The notes: generated by a model not told the origin, from the letters alone. Shown: positions 7,687 through 16,371, numbered from the stretch's first letter. The stretch is 64,000 nucleotides of DNA from CAYOPZ01 sp964406005 (GCA_964406005.1 CAYOPZ010000016.1:3841-67840), one strand, 5' to 3'. Numbers and translations: made by a program.

Positions 7687-10074
7687 CTACCGGTTCCGTC
7701 TTTGCGTTCTTTCGCCGCTTTGTTCCGTGCTGCTCCCGGAACGTGACCTGCTGACATTTTTCTGCGCCTGGCTGCTGCGGCTTGTGCTTTTATTTCGGGT
7801 AGAAACACTCTTTTTATCCGGTTCCCTGCTTTGCTGGTAATTAAAGGTGCGCTGGCTTCCCTGGCTCCGGGCCTTTGATTCCCTGACCAGGGAACTGCCT
7901 GCAGAGATAAGACGGCTTACAGTGGTAGTGGTGCGCCGGGTTGTACCCGTTGCGGTTCTCTCAGAAGATGACGAAGTGCTTGAAGTTCTCTCCTGTATAC
8001 TGCTCCGGTTTTGCGTGCGCTGAGCAGATTCGCCGGAAGGTGCGGGCAGTTCGCTTTTTCTCCAGGTTCCATCCTGCCTTTGTTGCCAGGTATCCCTTCT
8101 CTCCCTGTATATATTTCCATCCATATCCGTATATACATTGTTTTTCCGGTCCGTAGTCCCCGGTCTGCTGTAGGAGGATCCCGGGCTGTCTGCATTCGTT
8201 CTGGAACCATAAGTAACCGGTCTTGTACCGGTACTGATTACGGCCCGTGAACGGCTGCGCCTGTAAACATTGTTACTGGCCGCATAATGGTATCCGTCCA
8301 TGAAACCTGCCGTATAGCCCGACCTGCTGCTTGTATACACTCCATATCCGTATCCACGGTAATAACCCCTGTAGTATGCCCGGCCAAAGCCGCTGTAGTA
8401 TCCGTGCCTGTATCCATAGAGATATCCGGCCGGTCCCCACCACGATGTATGGTACCAGGGCCTGTAATAGCTGTAACCAACCCAGCCGTAACTGATCCCG
8501 ACCGAGTATCCCCAGCCGGAATAGGGATTGTAATGGACACCGAATCCGAATGTCAGGGGACGGGGATAATAAAAGGTCCTGTACCAGGGCCTGTAATGGT
8601 ATCCGGTGCCATATACAATGATACCGCGATACCTGTAGGAATGAATGTAACCGGGCGTATAACCGACATAGACAACATCCGGAGTGTAATCATACACGTA
8701 TACATATTTTACGTTATACACCGGACAGGAAGGCGGAATGACCTGCACTGCCGCGGGTACCTCGACACATACCCTCCACGGGCCGCCGGGGTAATCAGAA
8801 ATGTACCAGACTGCATTGTCAACGGCATAATAACTGCCATTAATTAACAATACCGATTTGTCCGTGTTGACGGCGTATGACATCCCGGTGCTGCTGATGT
8901 TTTCAAATTCGGGTTTCCCGTCATATTCCACACTGAGATCCGTATTGTTCCTGTCAATAACGGCAGTCTGGGGTATCTCGTTCTCCAGAAGCGCTTCCCG
9001 GGCTTCCCGTGTACCCGGCACGCTCGATCTCACACTTCCCATTTCTGATTCTGCTTCAATCAGGGCAAAGTCTTCAGGCAGGTTGTCCGGACTGACGAAT
9101 ACCCAGTCGTTCCGGTCAAGCGATTTTGATTTGTACCACCTTCCTGAGATCAGAACATAATATTCCTGGGTATTGATATCCATCAGTATCTCGCTTTCGG
9201 TATTCCTGACATACAGCAAACGGGTTCCTTTAAGTGCAGCGAAGTCGGGTTCACCGTCGGTTATGATAAGTTCCGAAGGTTCCCTGGACAACACAATTTT
9301 CGGAGGATATTCCATTGTGCGTGCAATGGAGTCCACATCCGTATCGTAGGTGCCTTCAAGCTGCTCGGCAATATCCCGTATGGATCCGGGAGGATTGTCA
9401 ATCTCCCGCCATGTATCCTCAACCCTGCCTGCCCGGTACCACCACCGGCCGCCTTTCAGGTAGAAGAACATGTCGGCCGGATTGTATATAATGAAATACG
9501 GGGTATTTGCCACATACTGAAGCCCGGTATTCTCAATGTCCTCAAGGATGGGATCACCGTCAATCACAACAAGAACGGCCGGTTCATCCTCATAATAGAT
9601 ATTCGGCGGATTATTATGCAGCTGTCCGGATAATTCCTGGCTTTTTTCAACCATCTCAAGGCTCGTCAGGAACCTGTCGAGGGAAAAAGTCATATTCATT
9701 CCGGGAATCTCCCTTTCAAGCAGCGCAGTGATGTCCTGTTCCCTGTCTTCTTCTGCATCGGGAAACCTTACCGATACGATCTCAAGGTCCTCCAGGTCAA
9801 CAAGCCTGGCATCGACATCCGTTGCGATGCGGCTTTTGAACCAGATGGCTCCGAACACAAGGTCTTCCCCCTGTTCCTTAACAGAGACTGCAGCCCTTGC
9901 GTCCAGCATGTCTCCTTCGAGTGCGTTGATCTGCGGTTGATATACACTTATCACGGCCGGTCCTGTGTCCAGTTTCCTTGGCCAGGCCGGTTCATCCTTT
10001 ACAGATTCTGCAGAAGAAAAAACGGGAATCTGTATGGTCAGCATGATGATAAATATTGTCATTACTGTTTTCAT
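7687..10074 (-). CDS. Secreted three-module protein with Tyr/Gly-rich and Ser/Arg-rich tail
   Basis: The 795-residue product has an N-terminal signal peptide (cut near 22). Three related modules follow at about 156-240, 256-340 and 367-445. Each starts near a Pro, contains a DG-P pattern, a YV-NT strand and an aromatic SGRWY- or GGRWWY-type hairpin. Residues about 450-605 are extremely rich in Tyr, Gly, Trp and Arg. The last 190 residues are low-complexity Ser/Thr/Arg/Gln. Similar proteins are often labelled 'carbohydrate-binding family V/XII', but no enzyme motif is visible. A surface or matrix role is plausible; the function is unknown. It is monocistronic, facing the DUF763 gene. Confidence 0.75.
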   Translation of the reverse strand: MKTVMTIFIIMLTIQIPVFSSAESVKDEPAWPRKLDTGPAVISVYQPQINALEGDMLDARAAVSVKEQGEDLVFGAIWFKSRIATDVDARLVDLEDLEIVSVRFPDAEEDREQDITALLEREIPGMNMTFSLDRFLTSLEMVEKSQELSGQLHNNPPNIYYEDEPAVLVVIDGDPILEDIENTGLQYVANTPYFIIYNPADMFFYLKGGRWWYRAGRVEDTWREIDNPPGSIRDIAEQLEGTYDTDVDSIARTMEYPPKIVLSREPSELIITDGEPDFAALKGTRLLYVRNTESEILMDINTQEYYVLISGRWYKSKSLDRNDWVFVSPDNLPEDFALIEAESEMGSVRSSVPGTREAREALLENEIPQTAVIDRNNTDLSVEYDGKPEFENISSTGMSYAVNTDKSVLLINGSYYAVDNAVWYISDYPGGPWRVCVEVPAAVQVIPPSCPVYNVKYVYVYDYTPDVVYVGYTPGYIHSYRYRGIIVYGTGYHYRPWYRTFYYPRPLTFGFGVHYNPYSGWGYSVGISYGWVGYSYYRPWYHTSWWGPAGYLYGYRHGYYSGFGRAYYRGYYRGYGYGVYTSSRSGYTAGFMDGYHYAASNNVYRRSRSRAVISTGTRPVTYGSRTNADSPGSSYSRPGTTDRKNNVYTDMDGNIYRERRDTWQQRQDGTWRKSELPAPSGESAQRTQNRSSIQERTSSTSSSSERTATGTTRRTTTTVSRLISAGSSLVRESKARSQGSQRTFNYQQSREPDKKSVSTRNKSTSRSSQAQKNVSRSRSGSSTEQSGERTQRRNR

Positions 10075-10192
10075 GGCGCTTTTTTTCTGAAAATTATCAC
10101 TGGTTACCTCTGTATAAATTCAAATTCTGTGCCGTTTTGGAAATTTACAGAAATACAGTCCTTTATTCACATATTTTTATCTGCCCGGAACA

Positions 10193-10200
10193 TACGTTTG
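10193..10200 (+). promoter_or_regulatory. -7 box (TACGTTTG) of the 183-residue lipoprotein
   Basis: An exact TAnnTTTG match lies 60 bases upstream of the ATG at 10260. No TTG sits at the expected spacing. Confidence 0.35.
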
Positions 10201-10259
10201 TCAAAATTATGTTCACATTCTGCAGATTTAACCTTGAACTTTGTTATTTCACAACCGGA

Positions 10260-10811
10260 ATGAGAAAATGTATGAGGCTAAATCATTTTGTGATCACCGG
10301 ACTTCTTTTTATTGTCCCGGTTATTTTTATATCCTGCGAAGACCTTCTGAATGATCTCCTGACCGCGGAAACAGACTATTATGAAATGGATTTCACGGTT
10401 CCGGCCTCCGACCGAACGGGTTTTCAGATATTTTCCGAGGAAGTATTCCCCACCGGATTGAAAGAAACGCTGAATGAGGCCGGAATCAATGAGGAAAAGC
10501 TGGAATCCGTTCATCTGAAGGATGCGGAAATCAGCATCACCAGCCAGGGCATCTACCGGGACTTCAATACGCTCAAGTTTGTTGAGTTGACGGTTTATCA
10601 CGACAGTCTCGGTGAACGGGAAATTGCTGCCCTCGATCCGGTCCCCAGGGACACATCATTGATCCGCCCTGAACTCACTTCCGATGACCTGCTGCCATAT
10701 TTCAGTGCTGACACTCTGATAATCACCGTGCAGGGGTTCCTGCTGGATCACATCTATGAAGATATAGACATGCACGCCAGGGTAAAATTTGAGATCAAGG
10801 GCGGAATCTGA
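10260..10811 (+). CDS. Hypothetical lipoprotein, 183 residues
   Basis: I preferred the start at 10260 (or the ATG at 10272) over the longer frame from 10056, because it gives a proper signal sequence: basic end, hydrophobic core and a Cys in the FISC context. The mature part is acidic, with Asp/Glu-rich helical stretches and a C-terminal strand region ending in RVKFEIKGGI, consistent with a single beta-rich domain. I do not recognise the family. A perfect palindrome (GAATCTG-A-CAGATTC, 10804-10818) covers its stop codon. Confidence 0.7.
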   Translation: MRKCMRLNHFVITGLLFIVPVIFISCEDLLNDLLTAETDYYEMDFTVPASDRTGFQIFSEEVFPTGLKETLNEAGINEEKLESVHLKDAEISITSQGIYRDFNTLKFVELTVYHDSLGEREIAALDPVPRDTSLIRPELTSDDLLPYFSADTLIITVQGFLLDHIYEDIDMHARVKFEIKGGI

Positions 10812-10873
10812 CAGATTCTGAAAAATCCCGGTTTTTTATATTTATTTTAACATTTTTAATATAATAATATCTT

Positions 10874-10881
10874 TATATTTG
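10874..10881 (+). promoter_or_regulatory. -7 box (TATATTTG) of the lipoprotein-rhodanese pair
   Basis: An exact TAnnTTTG match in an AT-rich tract lies 22 bases before the ATG at 10903, giving a short leader. It would drive the 351-residue lipoprotein and the double-rhodanese gene 8 bases downstream. Confidence 0.45.
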
Positions 10882-10902
10882 TAATTCCTTTTATATAATT
10901 AA

Positions 10903-11958
10903 ATGAAAATCAAAATGAAACAGTCCATATTTTCTATCATGACCATGGTACTCATTGCCTTTGTATCATGCCAGTCGAACGACCGGACAGCAAACTCCGG
11001 GGTACAGCATTTTCGCAAAATGAGGTTTTCAGAGACCTCCTTTGATAAATTTGCCGGTTTGCGTCCCCTTACGGCTGAACAGGCAGAAAGTATCAATAAT
11101 TACAAATTCACCTACGATGATGACGGAAGACTTGTTTCCCTGGAATATTGCCGCGGAGATGAGCTTCTGAACGGATCCTCAACGGGCGCCCCGAAAATTG
11201 AAATAACATACGAAGGCAACAAGGAGATCCACCGTTATTATGACATCAACGGCCAGCAGATAATGCGTGGAGGTTATTATACTGCACAGTACGAGCTGGA
11301 TGATGAGGGTGTGCGGGAACACCTGCGTTTTTTAGATAAAGACGGCAATCCTGTTGAGAATTTCCTGGGCATTGCAAGCTATGACTGGGAAGTACTGGCC
11401 AACGGGCAGGTAAAGGAAAACCGCTACAACCTCGACGGAGAAGAAACGGTGATGAGTGAATTCTGCCCGTTCTATGAGCTCAGGTTCAATTATAACGATG
11501 ACGGTTTCGTAACCATGATGGCAAACTACCAGGGGGACACCATGTACAATTGTACCGTAGAAAACTGCGGTGACATAGGTGTTTCCTATTTCAGTTTCGA
11601 CTACAACGATGAAGGGGATATGACGACTTTCACAGTGGAAAGTCTCAGCGGCCAGCTGTCGAACCTTTACTGGGGATGGGCCAGGACCGAAAATAATTAT
11701 GACCAGTACGGAAACCTCGTGGAAAGGGTCCAGTACGACCAGGATAATGAACCTTTGGGAGGTATGACAGTCCCCGTCACACAGATGGCATACGATGAGC
11801 ACGGAGCTGTCGTTGAACAGAAAAACATGGATATCAACAGAAACCTGATCAATGATCCCCGTTCAGGAATTGCCGTACGGAAATACACCTACAATGAATC
11901 GGGCCATCCTGTTGACACCCTCAGTTACAATGCCGATATGGAATTGGCCTCATTATAG
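10903..11958 (+). CDS. YD-repeat-like lipoprotein, 351 residues
   Basis: It has a lipoprotein signal with Cys at about 23 (FVSC). The mature chain consists of irregular beta repeats with YDDDGR, FNYNDDG, FDYNDEG, YDQYGN, YDEHG and YNESGH signatures spaced roughly 25-50 residues apart, like the YD/RHS-type hairpin repeats often found in Bacteroidota surface proteins. Three Cys near residues 190-225 may form a disulfide. No enzymatic motif is visible. It is followed after 8 bases by a double-rhodanese lipoprotein and probably shares its transcript. Confidence 0.75.
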   Translation: MKIKMKQSIFSIMTMVLIAFVSCQSNDRTANSGVQHFRKMRFSETSFDKFAGLRPLTAEQAESINNYKFTYDDDGRLVSLEYCRGDELLNGSSTGAPKIEITYEGNKEIHRYYDINGQQIMRGGYYTAQYELDDEGVREHLRFLDKDGNPVENFLGIASYDWEVLANGQVKENRYNLDGEETVMSEFCPFYELRFNYNDDGFVTMMANYQGDTMYNCTVENCGDIGVSYFSFDYNDEGDMTTFTVESLSGQLSNLYWGWARTENNYDQYGNLVERVQYDQDNEPLGGMTVPVTQMAYDEHGAVVEQKNMDINRNLINDPRSGIAVRKYTYNESGHPVDTLSYNADMELASL

Positions 11959-11966
11959 AGAAACGG

Positions 11967-13013
11967 ATGAAAAAGGCTGTATTCAGTACCGGAATTGCCC
12001 TGCTAACGATCTTTCTGGCAACCTGCAAACAACAGGCAGACCGGCAGCAATCTGGCTCCGGCGAAGTTGAGACCTCCGCAGCCCCTGCCATCACTGCATT
12101 CGATGGTGCGGCAGGCATGTTGCTTGATCAACTCCGGAAACAGGGAGATTATGTAAACAGCAGGCAGTTCCCGAGCATGATCAAACCTGCAACGCTTTAC
12201 GAGGAGCTGGATGGCAACAATCACATCATAGACCTGAGGAATAATGAAGATTTCAAAAAGGGACATATCGAAGGGGCTGTCAATATTGGAATGGAAGCAG
12301 TATTGAACCATTTTGAAAACGAGATCATTCCGTTCCAGTACGATAAAATCATACTCGTATCTCAAAGCGGGCATATATCTGCGTATACAACAAATCTTCT
12401 CCGGCTTCTGGGATACGGTAATGTATATTCCCTGCGCTGGGGCATGAGCGGCTGGAATACAAAATTCGCCGAGGATTTCTGGCTGAAAAAGGTTTCCAGT
12501 GACTATCAGGACCAGGTGGAAACCGGTGACAATCCCCAGCCGGAAATATATTCGCAACCCGCACTTCAATCGTCGGATACTTCAGGTGAGGAATTGCTCA
12601 GGGACAGGGTCGCAGAACTGCTTTCAGCAGGACCGGAAGGAATTTTTATCAATGCACCGGAAGTTTTCCGGAACAGTAACGACTATTTCATCATCAATTT
12701 TGAAAGAAGGGACAAATACGAATCGGGGCACATTCCGGGCGCAATGCGGTACAAGCCGCAGGGAACGCTCGGCATTCCCTCCGTGATGAGCAGCATCCCC
12801 GCCGACAGGCCTGTCGTTGTCTATTGCGGTACGGGGCAGAACTCTGCTTTCGCAACAGCATACCTGCGGCTGTTCGGTTACAATGCAAGATCACTCGAAT
12901 ACGGGAACAATGAGTTCATGCATCAGAAAATGATGGATGAAATGTCAACCCTGTCCTGGCACCCCTTTACGGATGAGGATTCATTTGATTATCCATACGT
13001 GAGCGGGAACTGA
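11967..13013 (+). CDS. Double rhodanese-domain lipoprotein, first domain lacking Cys
   Basis: The 348-residue product has a lipobox Cys at about 20, so it is an exported lipoprotein. Domain 1 (about 75-175) keeps the rhodanese frame (IDLRNNEDFKKGHIEGAVNI) but has Ser132 in place of the active-site Cys (VSQSGHIS). Domain 2 (about 220-330) keeps Cys287 in YCGTGQNSA. Rhodaneses carry sulfane sulfur on that Cys; a domain without it usually binds or regulates. It lies convergent to a minus-strand cluster with two more rhodanese genes and two YeeE/YedE-type transporter genes. Confidence 0.88.
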   Translation: MKKAVFSTGIALLTIFLATCKQQADRQQSGSGEVETSAAPAITAFDGAAGMLLDQLRKQGDYVNSRQFPSMIKPATLYEELDGNNHIIDLRNNEDFKKGHIEGAVNIGMEAVLNHFENEIIPFQYDKIILVSQSGHISAYTTNLLRLLGYGNVYSLRWGMSGWNTKFAEDFWLKKVSSDYQDQVETGDNPQPEIYSQPALQSSDTSGEELLRDRVAELLSAGPEGIFINAPEVFRNSNDYFIINFERRDKYESGHIPGAMRYKPQGTLGIPSVMSSIPADRPVVVYCGTGQNSAFATAYLRLFGYNARSLEYGNNEFMHQKMMDEMSTLSWHPFTDEDSFDYPYVSGN

Positions 13014-13021
13014 TCCGTTTT

Positions 13022-13546
13022 TCACTGAATCGCACCGGCTGTATCAGGCACGAATGTATAGAGGGGTACCTCGTCTATAAGAACATTCTTTTCATTCTCG
13101 CTTTCCCAGTTCAGGATCAGACGATCCAGGCCGGAACCCGTATCCAGCACCAGAAGATTGTCAATGCCCATCTGGGTCAGCAGGATCCACCATTCTCCGG
13201 CAAGGGATGTTTCATCTGAATACAGGATGACATCGCCTTTTATACCGTCGAAATAATCGTATGCCGTGCCTGCCTTGCTTTCCTCCGCAGGAAAATTGAC
13301 CGCGCCAGGAAGATGGGCCGCTTGAAAAGCTCCGGAGGAGCGAAGATCGACCAGTACGGTTCCCGCGGCACTGTCTGCCAGTTCCTTGTATCTGCTTATG
13401 GAAATAATGTAGCCCCCTCCCTGAACTTCATCAAGCATTTCCCGGGCCGAATGCCTGAAGGATTTTTTTCCCGGCATGGCCAGTACAATAACTATAATAA
13501 GGAGTAAGGAAACGACGACGAACCCGTACTTTTTCATCATTCGCAT
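13022..13546 (-). CDS. Membrane-anchored rhodanese-like protein without catalytic Cys
   Basis: The 174-residue product has an N-terminal hydrophobic anchor (about 7-24) and one rhodanese-like domain. The VLVDLRSSGAFQAAHLPGAVNF block is clear, but the active-site position is Ser110 (LYSDET) and the CxxGxR loop is not conserved. It is therefore unlikely to be a sulfurtransferase. Its start overlaps the stop of the upstream rhodanese gene by 10 bases, so the two are translationally coupled and may form a pair. Confidence 0.82.
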   Translation of the reverse strand: MRMMKKYGFVVVSLLLIIVIVLAMPGKKSFRHSAREMLDEVQGGGYIISISRYKELADSAAGTVLVDLRSSGAFQAAHLPGAVNFPAEESKAGTAYDYFDGIKGDVILYSDETSLAGEWWILLTQMGIDNLLVLDTGSGLDRLILNWESENEKNVLIDEVPLYTFVPDTAGAIQ

Positions 13547-14151
13547 CCTCCTACCAGGTCTGCCTCTTTCTTCCTCTTCACATCAAGAAATGCCGTCTTC
13601 AGGCTGTCAGGCAGACTGTTCATCTTCGTAAAGAAATCCCTGGCCCCGTACCTTGTTTCAAAGATCGCATTTTCGGCAGCACTGATCCTTTCACCTGTAA
13701 ATTCGGAATTCATGACAACCCTGTACCATTCATTCATTCCCCCTTTCATAATCATTGATCCACCGTAACCCTGCTGCCGGGAAAGCATCCGGGCCTGGGC
13801 AGCCATTGTATTGCCGTTCGAATAGAAAACCACGGTTTTGCCCTGTTCATCGAAGTATCCCGCATAATCAGGGTTCAGCAGATCAGCCAGGGGAATATTA
13901 ATGGCACCGGGAATACAGGCTGTCAAAAACTGGTCCTTTGACCGTACATCGACCAGTCGAAGCGTACTGTCTTCCCTGACCACGCTCAATGCCACATCGT
14001 CTACCGTGATGTACTTGCCGGGACGGTTTATTTCAGCTATCATCTCCTCCGGATTCAGTTCAGTCGCTGATTTGGAATGATCGGGCATGACAAGGGCCAG
14101 CCCGGATATAATGACCAGTACCGCTGTTATCTGGAACCTCAAAGTGTGCAT
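13537..14151 (-). CDS. Exported rhodanese-like protein without catalytic Cys
   Basis: The 204-residue product has a signal or anchor helix (about 7-22). The rhodanese domain runs from about 45 to 150, with RLVDVRSKDQF and IPGAINIPLADL blocks. The catalytic position reads Ser111 (FYSNGNTMAAQ), and GGMNEWYRVV follows as in true rhodaneses. The C-terminal 50 residues are charged and helical. It sits 22 bases downstream of the YedE-type gene and overlaps the next rhodanese gene, in an apparent operon for sulfur transport. Confidence 0.83.
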   Translation of the reverse strand: MHTLRFQITAVLVIISGLALVMPDHSKSATELNPEEMIAEINRPGKYITVDDVALSVVREDSTLRLVDVRSKDQFLTACIPGAINIPLADLLNPDYAGYFDEQGKTVVFYSNGNTMAAQARMLSRQQGYGGSMIMKGGMNEWYRVVMNSEFTGERISAAENAIFETRYGARDFFTKMNSLPDSLKTAFLDVKRKKEADLVGGCE

Positions 14152-14173
14152 AACATAATGGATTGAATTGACA

Positions 14174-14770
14174 TTAAAATTCTTTTGTTATATCGGGACG
14201 GGCAAAACGCTTCTCGGCTTTCTCGGCCAACCAGAACATGCCGGCCGCAATCAGCGTTACAAGAAAAATGAACCAGGCATCCGGGATGCCGAGTGACTCT
14301 GAAAGCTTGACCGGTCCGAGATTGTTTCTGGTATGAAAATCCTGTATAAGCGGATAGGTTTCGGCAAAAAGGAACGCCCCGATGCCGCCTCCAAGCAGAA
14401 AAACAAAGGCATCAATTTTACCTATGGCGGCAGCGCTGATACCTGTGCCAGGACAGAATCCCCCCATGACAAAACCTGCGCCCATAATAATACCGCCGAT
14501 AATGGCCGGCCACAGATAAAGGTTGTTATGAAAAACAAGGTTCATATCAAGCAGACCAAGGGAACTCATCAGCTTCGCCCCTATCATTGCAACGATGGCA
14601 GCCGTAAAAAAGACTTTCAGCACGGTCGTATCATATCCGTAAAACATACCGGCCAGTTTCCGGCTCGATGAGAATCCGGCCTGCTCGAGGGAAAATCCAA
14701 AACCCAGCCCGATGCAAAAAGCGATGAACAGGTATAATGCAGAATCTGAAATACTTGTAACGGGTCCCAT
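14174..14770 (-). CDS. YeeE/YedE-type sulfur transporter, C-terminal-half gene
   Basis: The 198-residue membrane protein has about five helices and the hallmark GFCPGTG motif (about residues 104-110) after a GGIIMGAGFVMGG helix. In YeeE/TsuA thiosulfate importers a Cys in this motif relays thiosulfate. Full-length YeeE is about 350 residues; here the two halves are separate adjacent genes, 13 bases apart, and probably assemble. The neighbouring exported rhodaneses fit transport of thiosulfate or another sulfane-sulfur compound. The substrate is inferred. Confidence 0.87.
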   Translation of the reverse strand: MGPVTSISDSALYLFIAFCIGLGFGFSLEQAGFSSSRKLAGMFYGYDTTVLKVFFTAAIVAMIGAKLMSSLGLLDMNLVFHNNLYLWPAIIGGIIMGAGFVMGGFCPGTGISAAAIGKIDAFVFLLGGGIGAFLFAETYPLIQDFHTRNNLGPVKLSESLGIPDAWFIFLVTLIAAGMFWLAEKAEKRFARPDITKEF

Positions 14771-14783
14771 AAAGCTTGAGTTA

Positions 14784-15296
14784 TTAAATCCAGTTTTTCC
14801 TGAAAAACCAGGCGAACATAAATCCCGATCCGAAAATGGCGATCATGGTAAGGAATCCGGCAGAGGTCAGTACTGCCATACCGGACAATGCGGCACCGCT
14901 GGTGCATCCGCGCGCCAGCTGCGCTCCATAGACAAACAAAACACCTCCCAGGAATGCCATAAGCAATCTCCGGGATGAGGAAATGTTCGGGGATTTTTCA
15001 ATCTTCCATTTCAGCCTGCCTGAAACGAACCCCGACAGCAGCGCACCGGCCAGCAGTCCCGCAACCTCGAATACAAGCCAGTTTTTCAACGGACTGCTGC
15101 CATTCTCAATGTACTGGCTGTAATAAGGTGAACCGGTGGCATGACTTTTACTTGCAGCGTCTACCAGTGATACAATGCAGTATTTGATGCCTCCGCTGGC
15201 CCCCAGTCCCCTGCCCGAAAGATACATGGCGCTCAGCAGTACCGCGCCAAGAAGCACCCCGGCAAGGTAAGGGTTCATATAGGGTTTCCTTTTCAT
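14784..15296 (-). CDS. YeeE/YedE-type sulfur transporter, N-terminal-half gene
   Basis: The 170-residue membrane protein has about four helices and two conserved Cys contexts: IKYC near residue 39, and LARGCTSGAALSG near 128-140, the second hallmark of YeeE/YedE transporters. It is the first gene of the minus-strand run leading into the C-terminal-half gene and two rhodaneses. By family knowledge the two halves carry repeat-related folds forming an hourglass pore with Cys lined along it. A TACATTTG promoter box lies about 45 bases upstream. Confidence 0.87.
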   Translation of the reverse strand: MKRKPYMNPYLAGVLLGAVLLSAMYLSGRGLGASGGIKYCIVSLVDAASKSHATGSPYYSQYIENGSSPLKNWLVFEVAGLLAGALLSGFVSGRLKWKIEKSPNISSSRRLLMAFLGGVLFVYGAQLARGCTSGAALSGMAVLTSAGFLTMIAIFGSGFMFAWFFRKNWI

Positions 15297-15336
15297 ATCG
15301 GGGTTTGTGAAATCCTCAGTAATAAGACGATCTCAC

Positions 15337-15344
15337 CAAATGTA
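15337..15344 (-). promoter_or_regulatory. -7 box (TACATTTG) of the YeeE/YedE-rhodanese operon
   Basis: The minus-strand sequence is an exact TAnnTTTG match about 40 bases before the ATG at 15296. No strong TTG element sits upstream. Confidence 0.45.
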
Positions 15345-15412
15345 TGAATTTCCGGGAACCTGCCCGGCAGACATGAAGCCGCCTGCCGGTTTTTACCAAT
15401 TTTTTAACAAAA

Positions 15413-15754
15413 TTATTCACCCGGCTGCGCTTCCCCGGCAGCTTTGGCGTTCATTTTTTCTTCAAACCGCTTTCTCCAGTAAGTCCCCGGGTGGTCATGG
15501 TCCGCATGATCCCAATACCTCGATCCCGGTTTGAAATACCTGTGTCTGTCATGGCGGCCCGGTCCGATGCCGGTGAACAGGATTTTTGACAATAGCAGCA
15601 CCCCGAGTGTTTGCCAGTAGTTCACTACGGGCCCGTTAAACAGTTCCGGGATAAGCCAGTTCCACAGCAGCTGAACCACCCAGGCAAACAATGCGAGAAA
15701 GGCCAGCCCCAGTATAACAAACTTGCCGTAATAAAAAATTCCTCTTGTTTTCAT
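15413..15754 (-). CDS. Small membrane protein with His/Asp-rich tail
   Basis: The 113-residue product has two hydrophobic helices (about 10-32 and 45-62). A cytoplasmic or periplasmic tail follows with repeated His, Asp and aromatic residues (GRHDRHRYF, RYWDHADHDHPG), then a basic helix. The tail could bind metal. It begins 9 bases after the ECF sigma-factor gene and is clearly co-transcribed, a position typical of anti-sigma or sensor genes. I do not recognise a named family, so the regulatory role is inference. Confidence 0.72.
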   Translation of the reverse strand: MKTRGIFYYGKFVILGLAFLALFAWVVQLLWNWLIPELFNGPVVNYWQTLGVLLLSKILFTGIGPGRHDRHRYFKPGSRYWDHADHDHPGTYWRKRFEEKMNAKAAGEAQPGE

Positions 15755-15763
15755 GGCTTTTGT

Positions 15764-16318
15764 TTAAAGTTGATTATACAATTCTTTCAGTTTTTTCCTG
15801 AGAAATAAAATGGCATACCTTTTTCGCGATAAAAGCGTATTGATCCCTTCCCCGGTCAGTCCGGAAATTTCCTTGAAGCTTTTATCTTCAAATTCATTCC
15901 AGACAAATACATCCCGTTGTTCAGCGGGCATTGTATCAAGTGCCTGCCCGATCTCATGCCAGATCATTTCCCTCATCATTTCATCTTCCGGATCCCTTGT
16001 GAGTGAAGGCAGGATATCCTCGAGCATCAGGGGAGTCCCATCCTCCTCCCTTGTCATCGCTATCCTGTCTCCCAGGCTTTCCGGTCTTTTTTTCCGGAAA
16101 TAATCCGTGATCCTGTTCCTGGCTACAGTGAACAGCCAGGATGTGATCCTTTCCGTTTCACGAATGTCCTCGAATCCTCTCAGGAACTGGTAAAGAACAT
16201 CCTGCAGTATGTCTTCAGCATCCTCCCGGCTGCGAATACGCTTCCTTATGAAATTCAACAGCCTCCCTTTCTCCCTTGCGGCAATCTCACTGATATACAT
16301 GCTTTCTTCCGCGGTCAT
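15764..16318 (-). CDS. ECF-type RNA polymerase sigma factor
   Basis: The 184-residue product has sigma region 2 (about 10-85, with DAEDILQDVLYQFL and a TVARNRITDYFRKKRP segment) and region 4 (about 125-180, with MPAEQRDVFVWNEFEDKSFKEI followed by a helix-turn-helix). It lacks regions 1 and 3, as ECF sigma factors do. These direct RNA polymerase to a small regulon in response to an envelope or chemical signal, normally held by a partner protein. The downstream His/Asp-rich membrane gene is the likely partner. Confidence 0.92.
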   Translation of the reverse strand: MTAEESMYISEIAAREKGRLLNFIRKRIRSREDAEDILQDVLYQFLRGFEDIRETERITSWLFTVARNRITDYFRKKRPESLGDRIAMTREEDGTPLMLEDILPSLTRDPEDEMMREMIWHEIGQALDTMPAEQRDVFVWNEFEDKSFKEISGLTGEGINTLLSRKRYAILFLRKKLKELYNQL

Positions 16319-16371
16319 TGAGCCTGGATTCCTGTTTCTGTTCTTACAGACGAAAATGAAGAATGAATATT

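Noticed and set aside
8287..8847. 186-residue ORF opposite the Tyr/Gly-rich region
   Set aside because: Low-complexity Tyr/Gly codons on the minus strand create an open Val/Thr/Pro-rich frame by chance.
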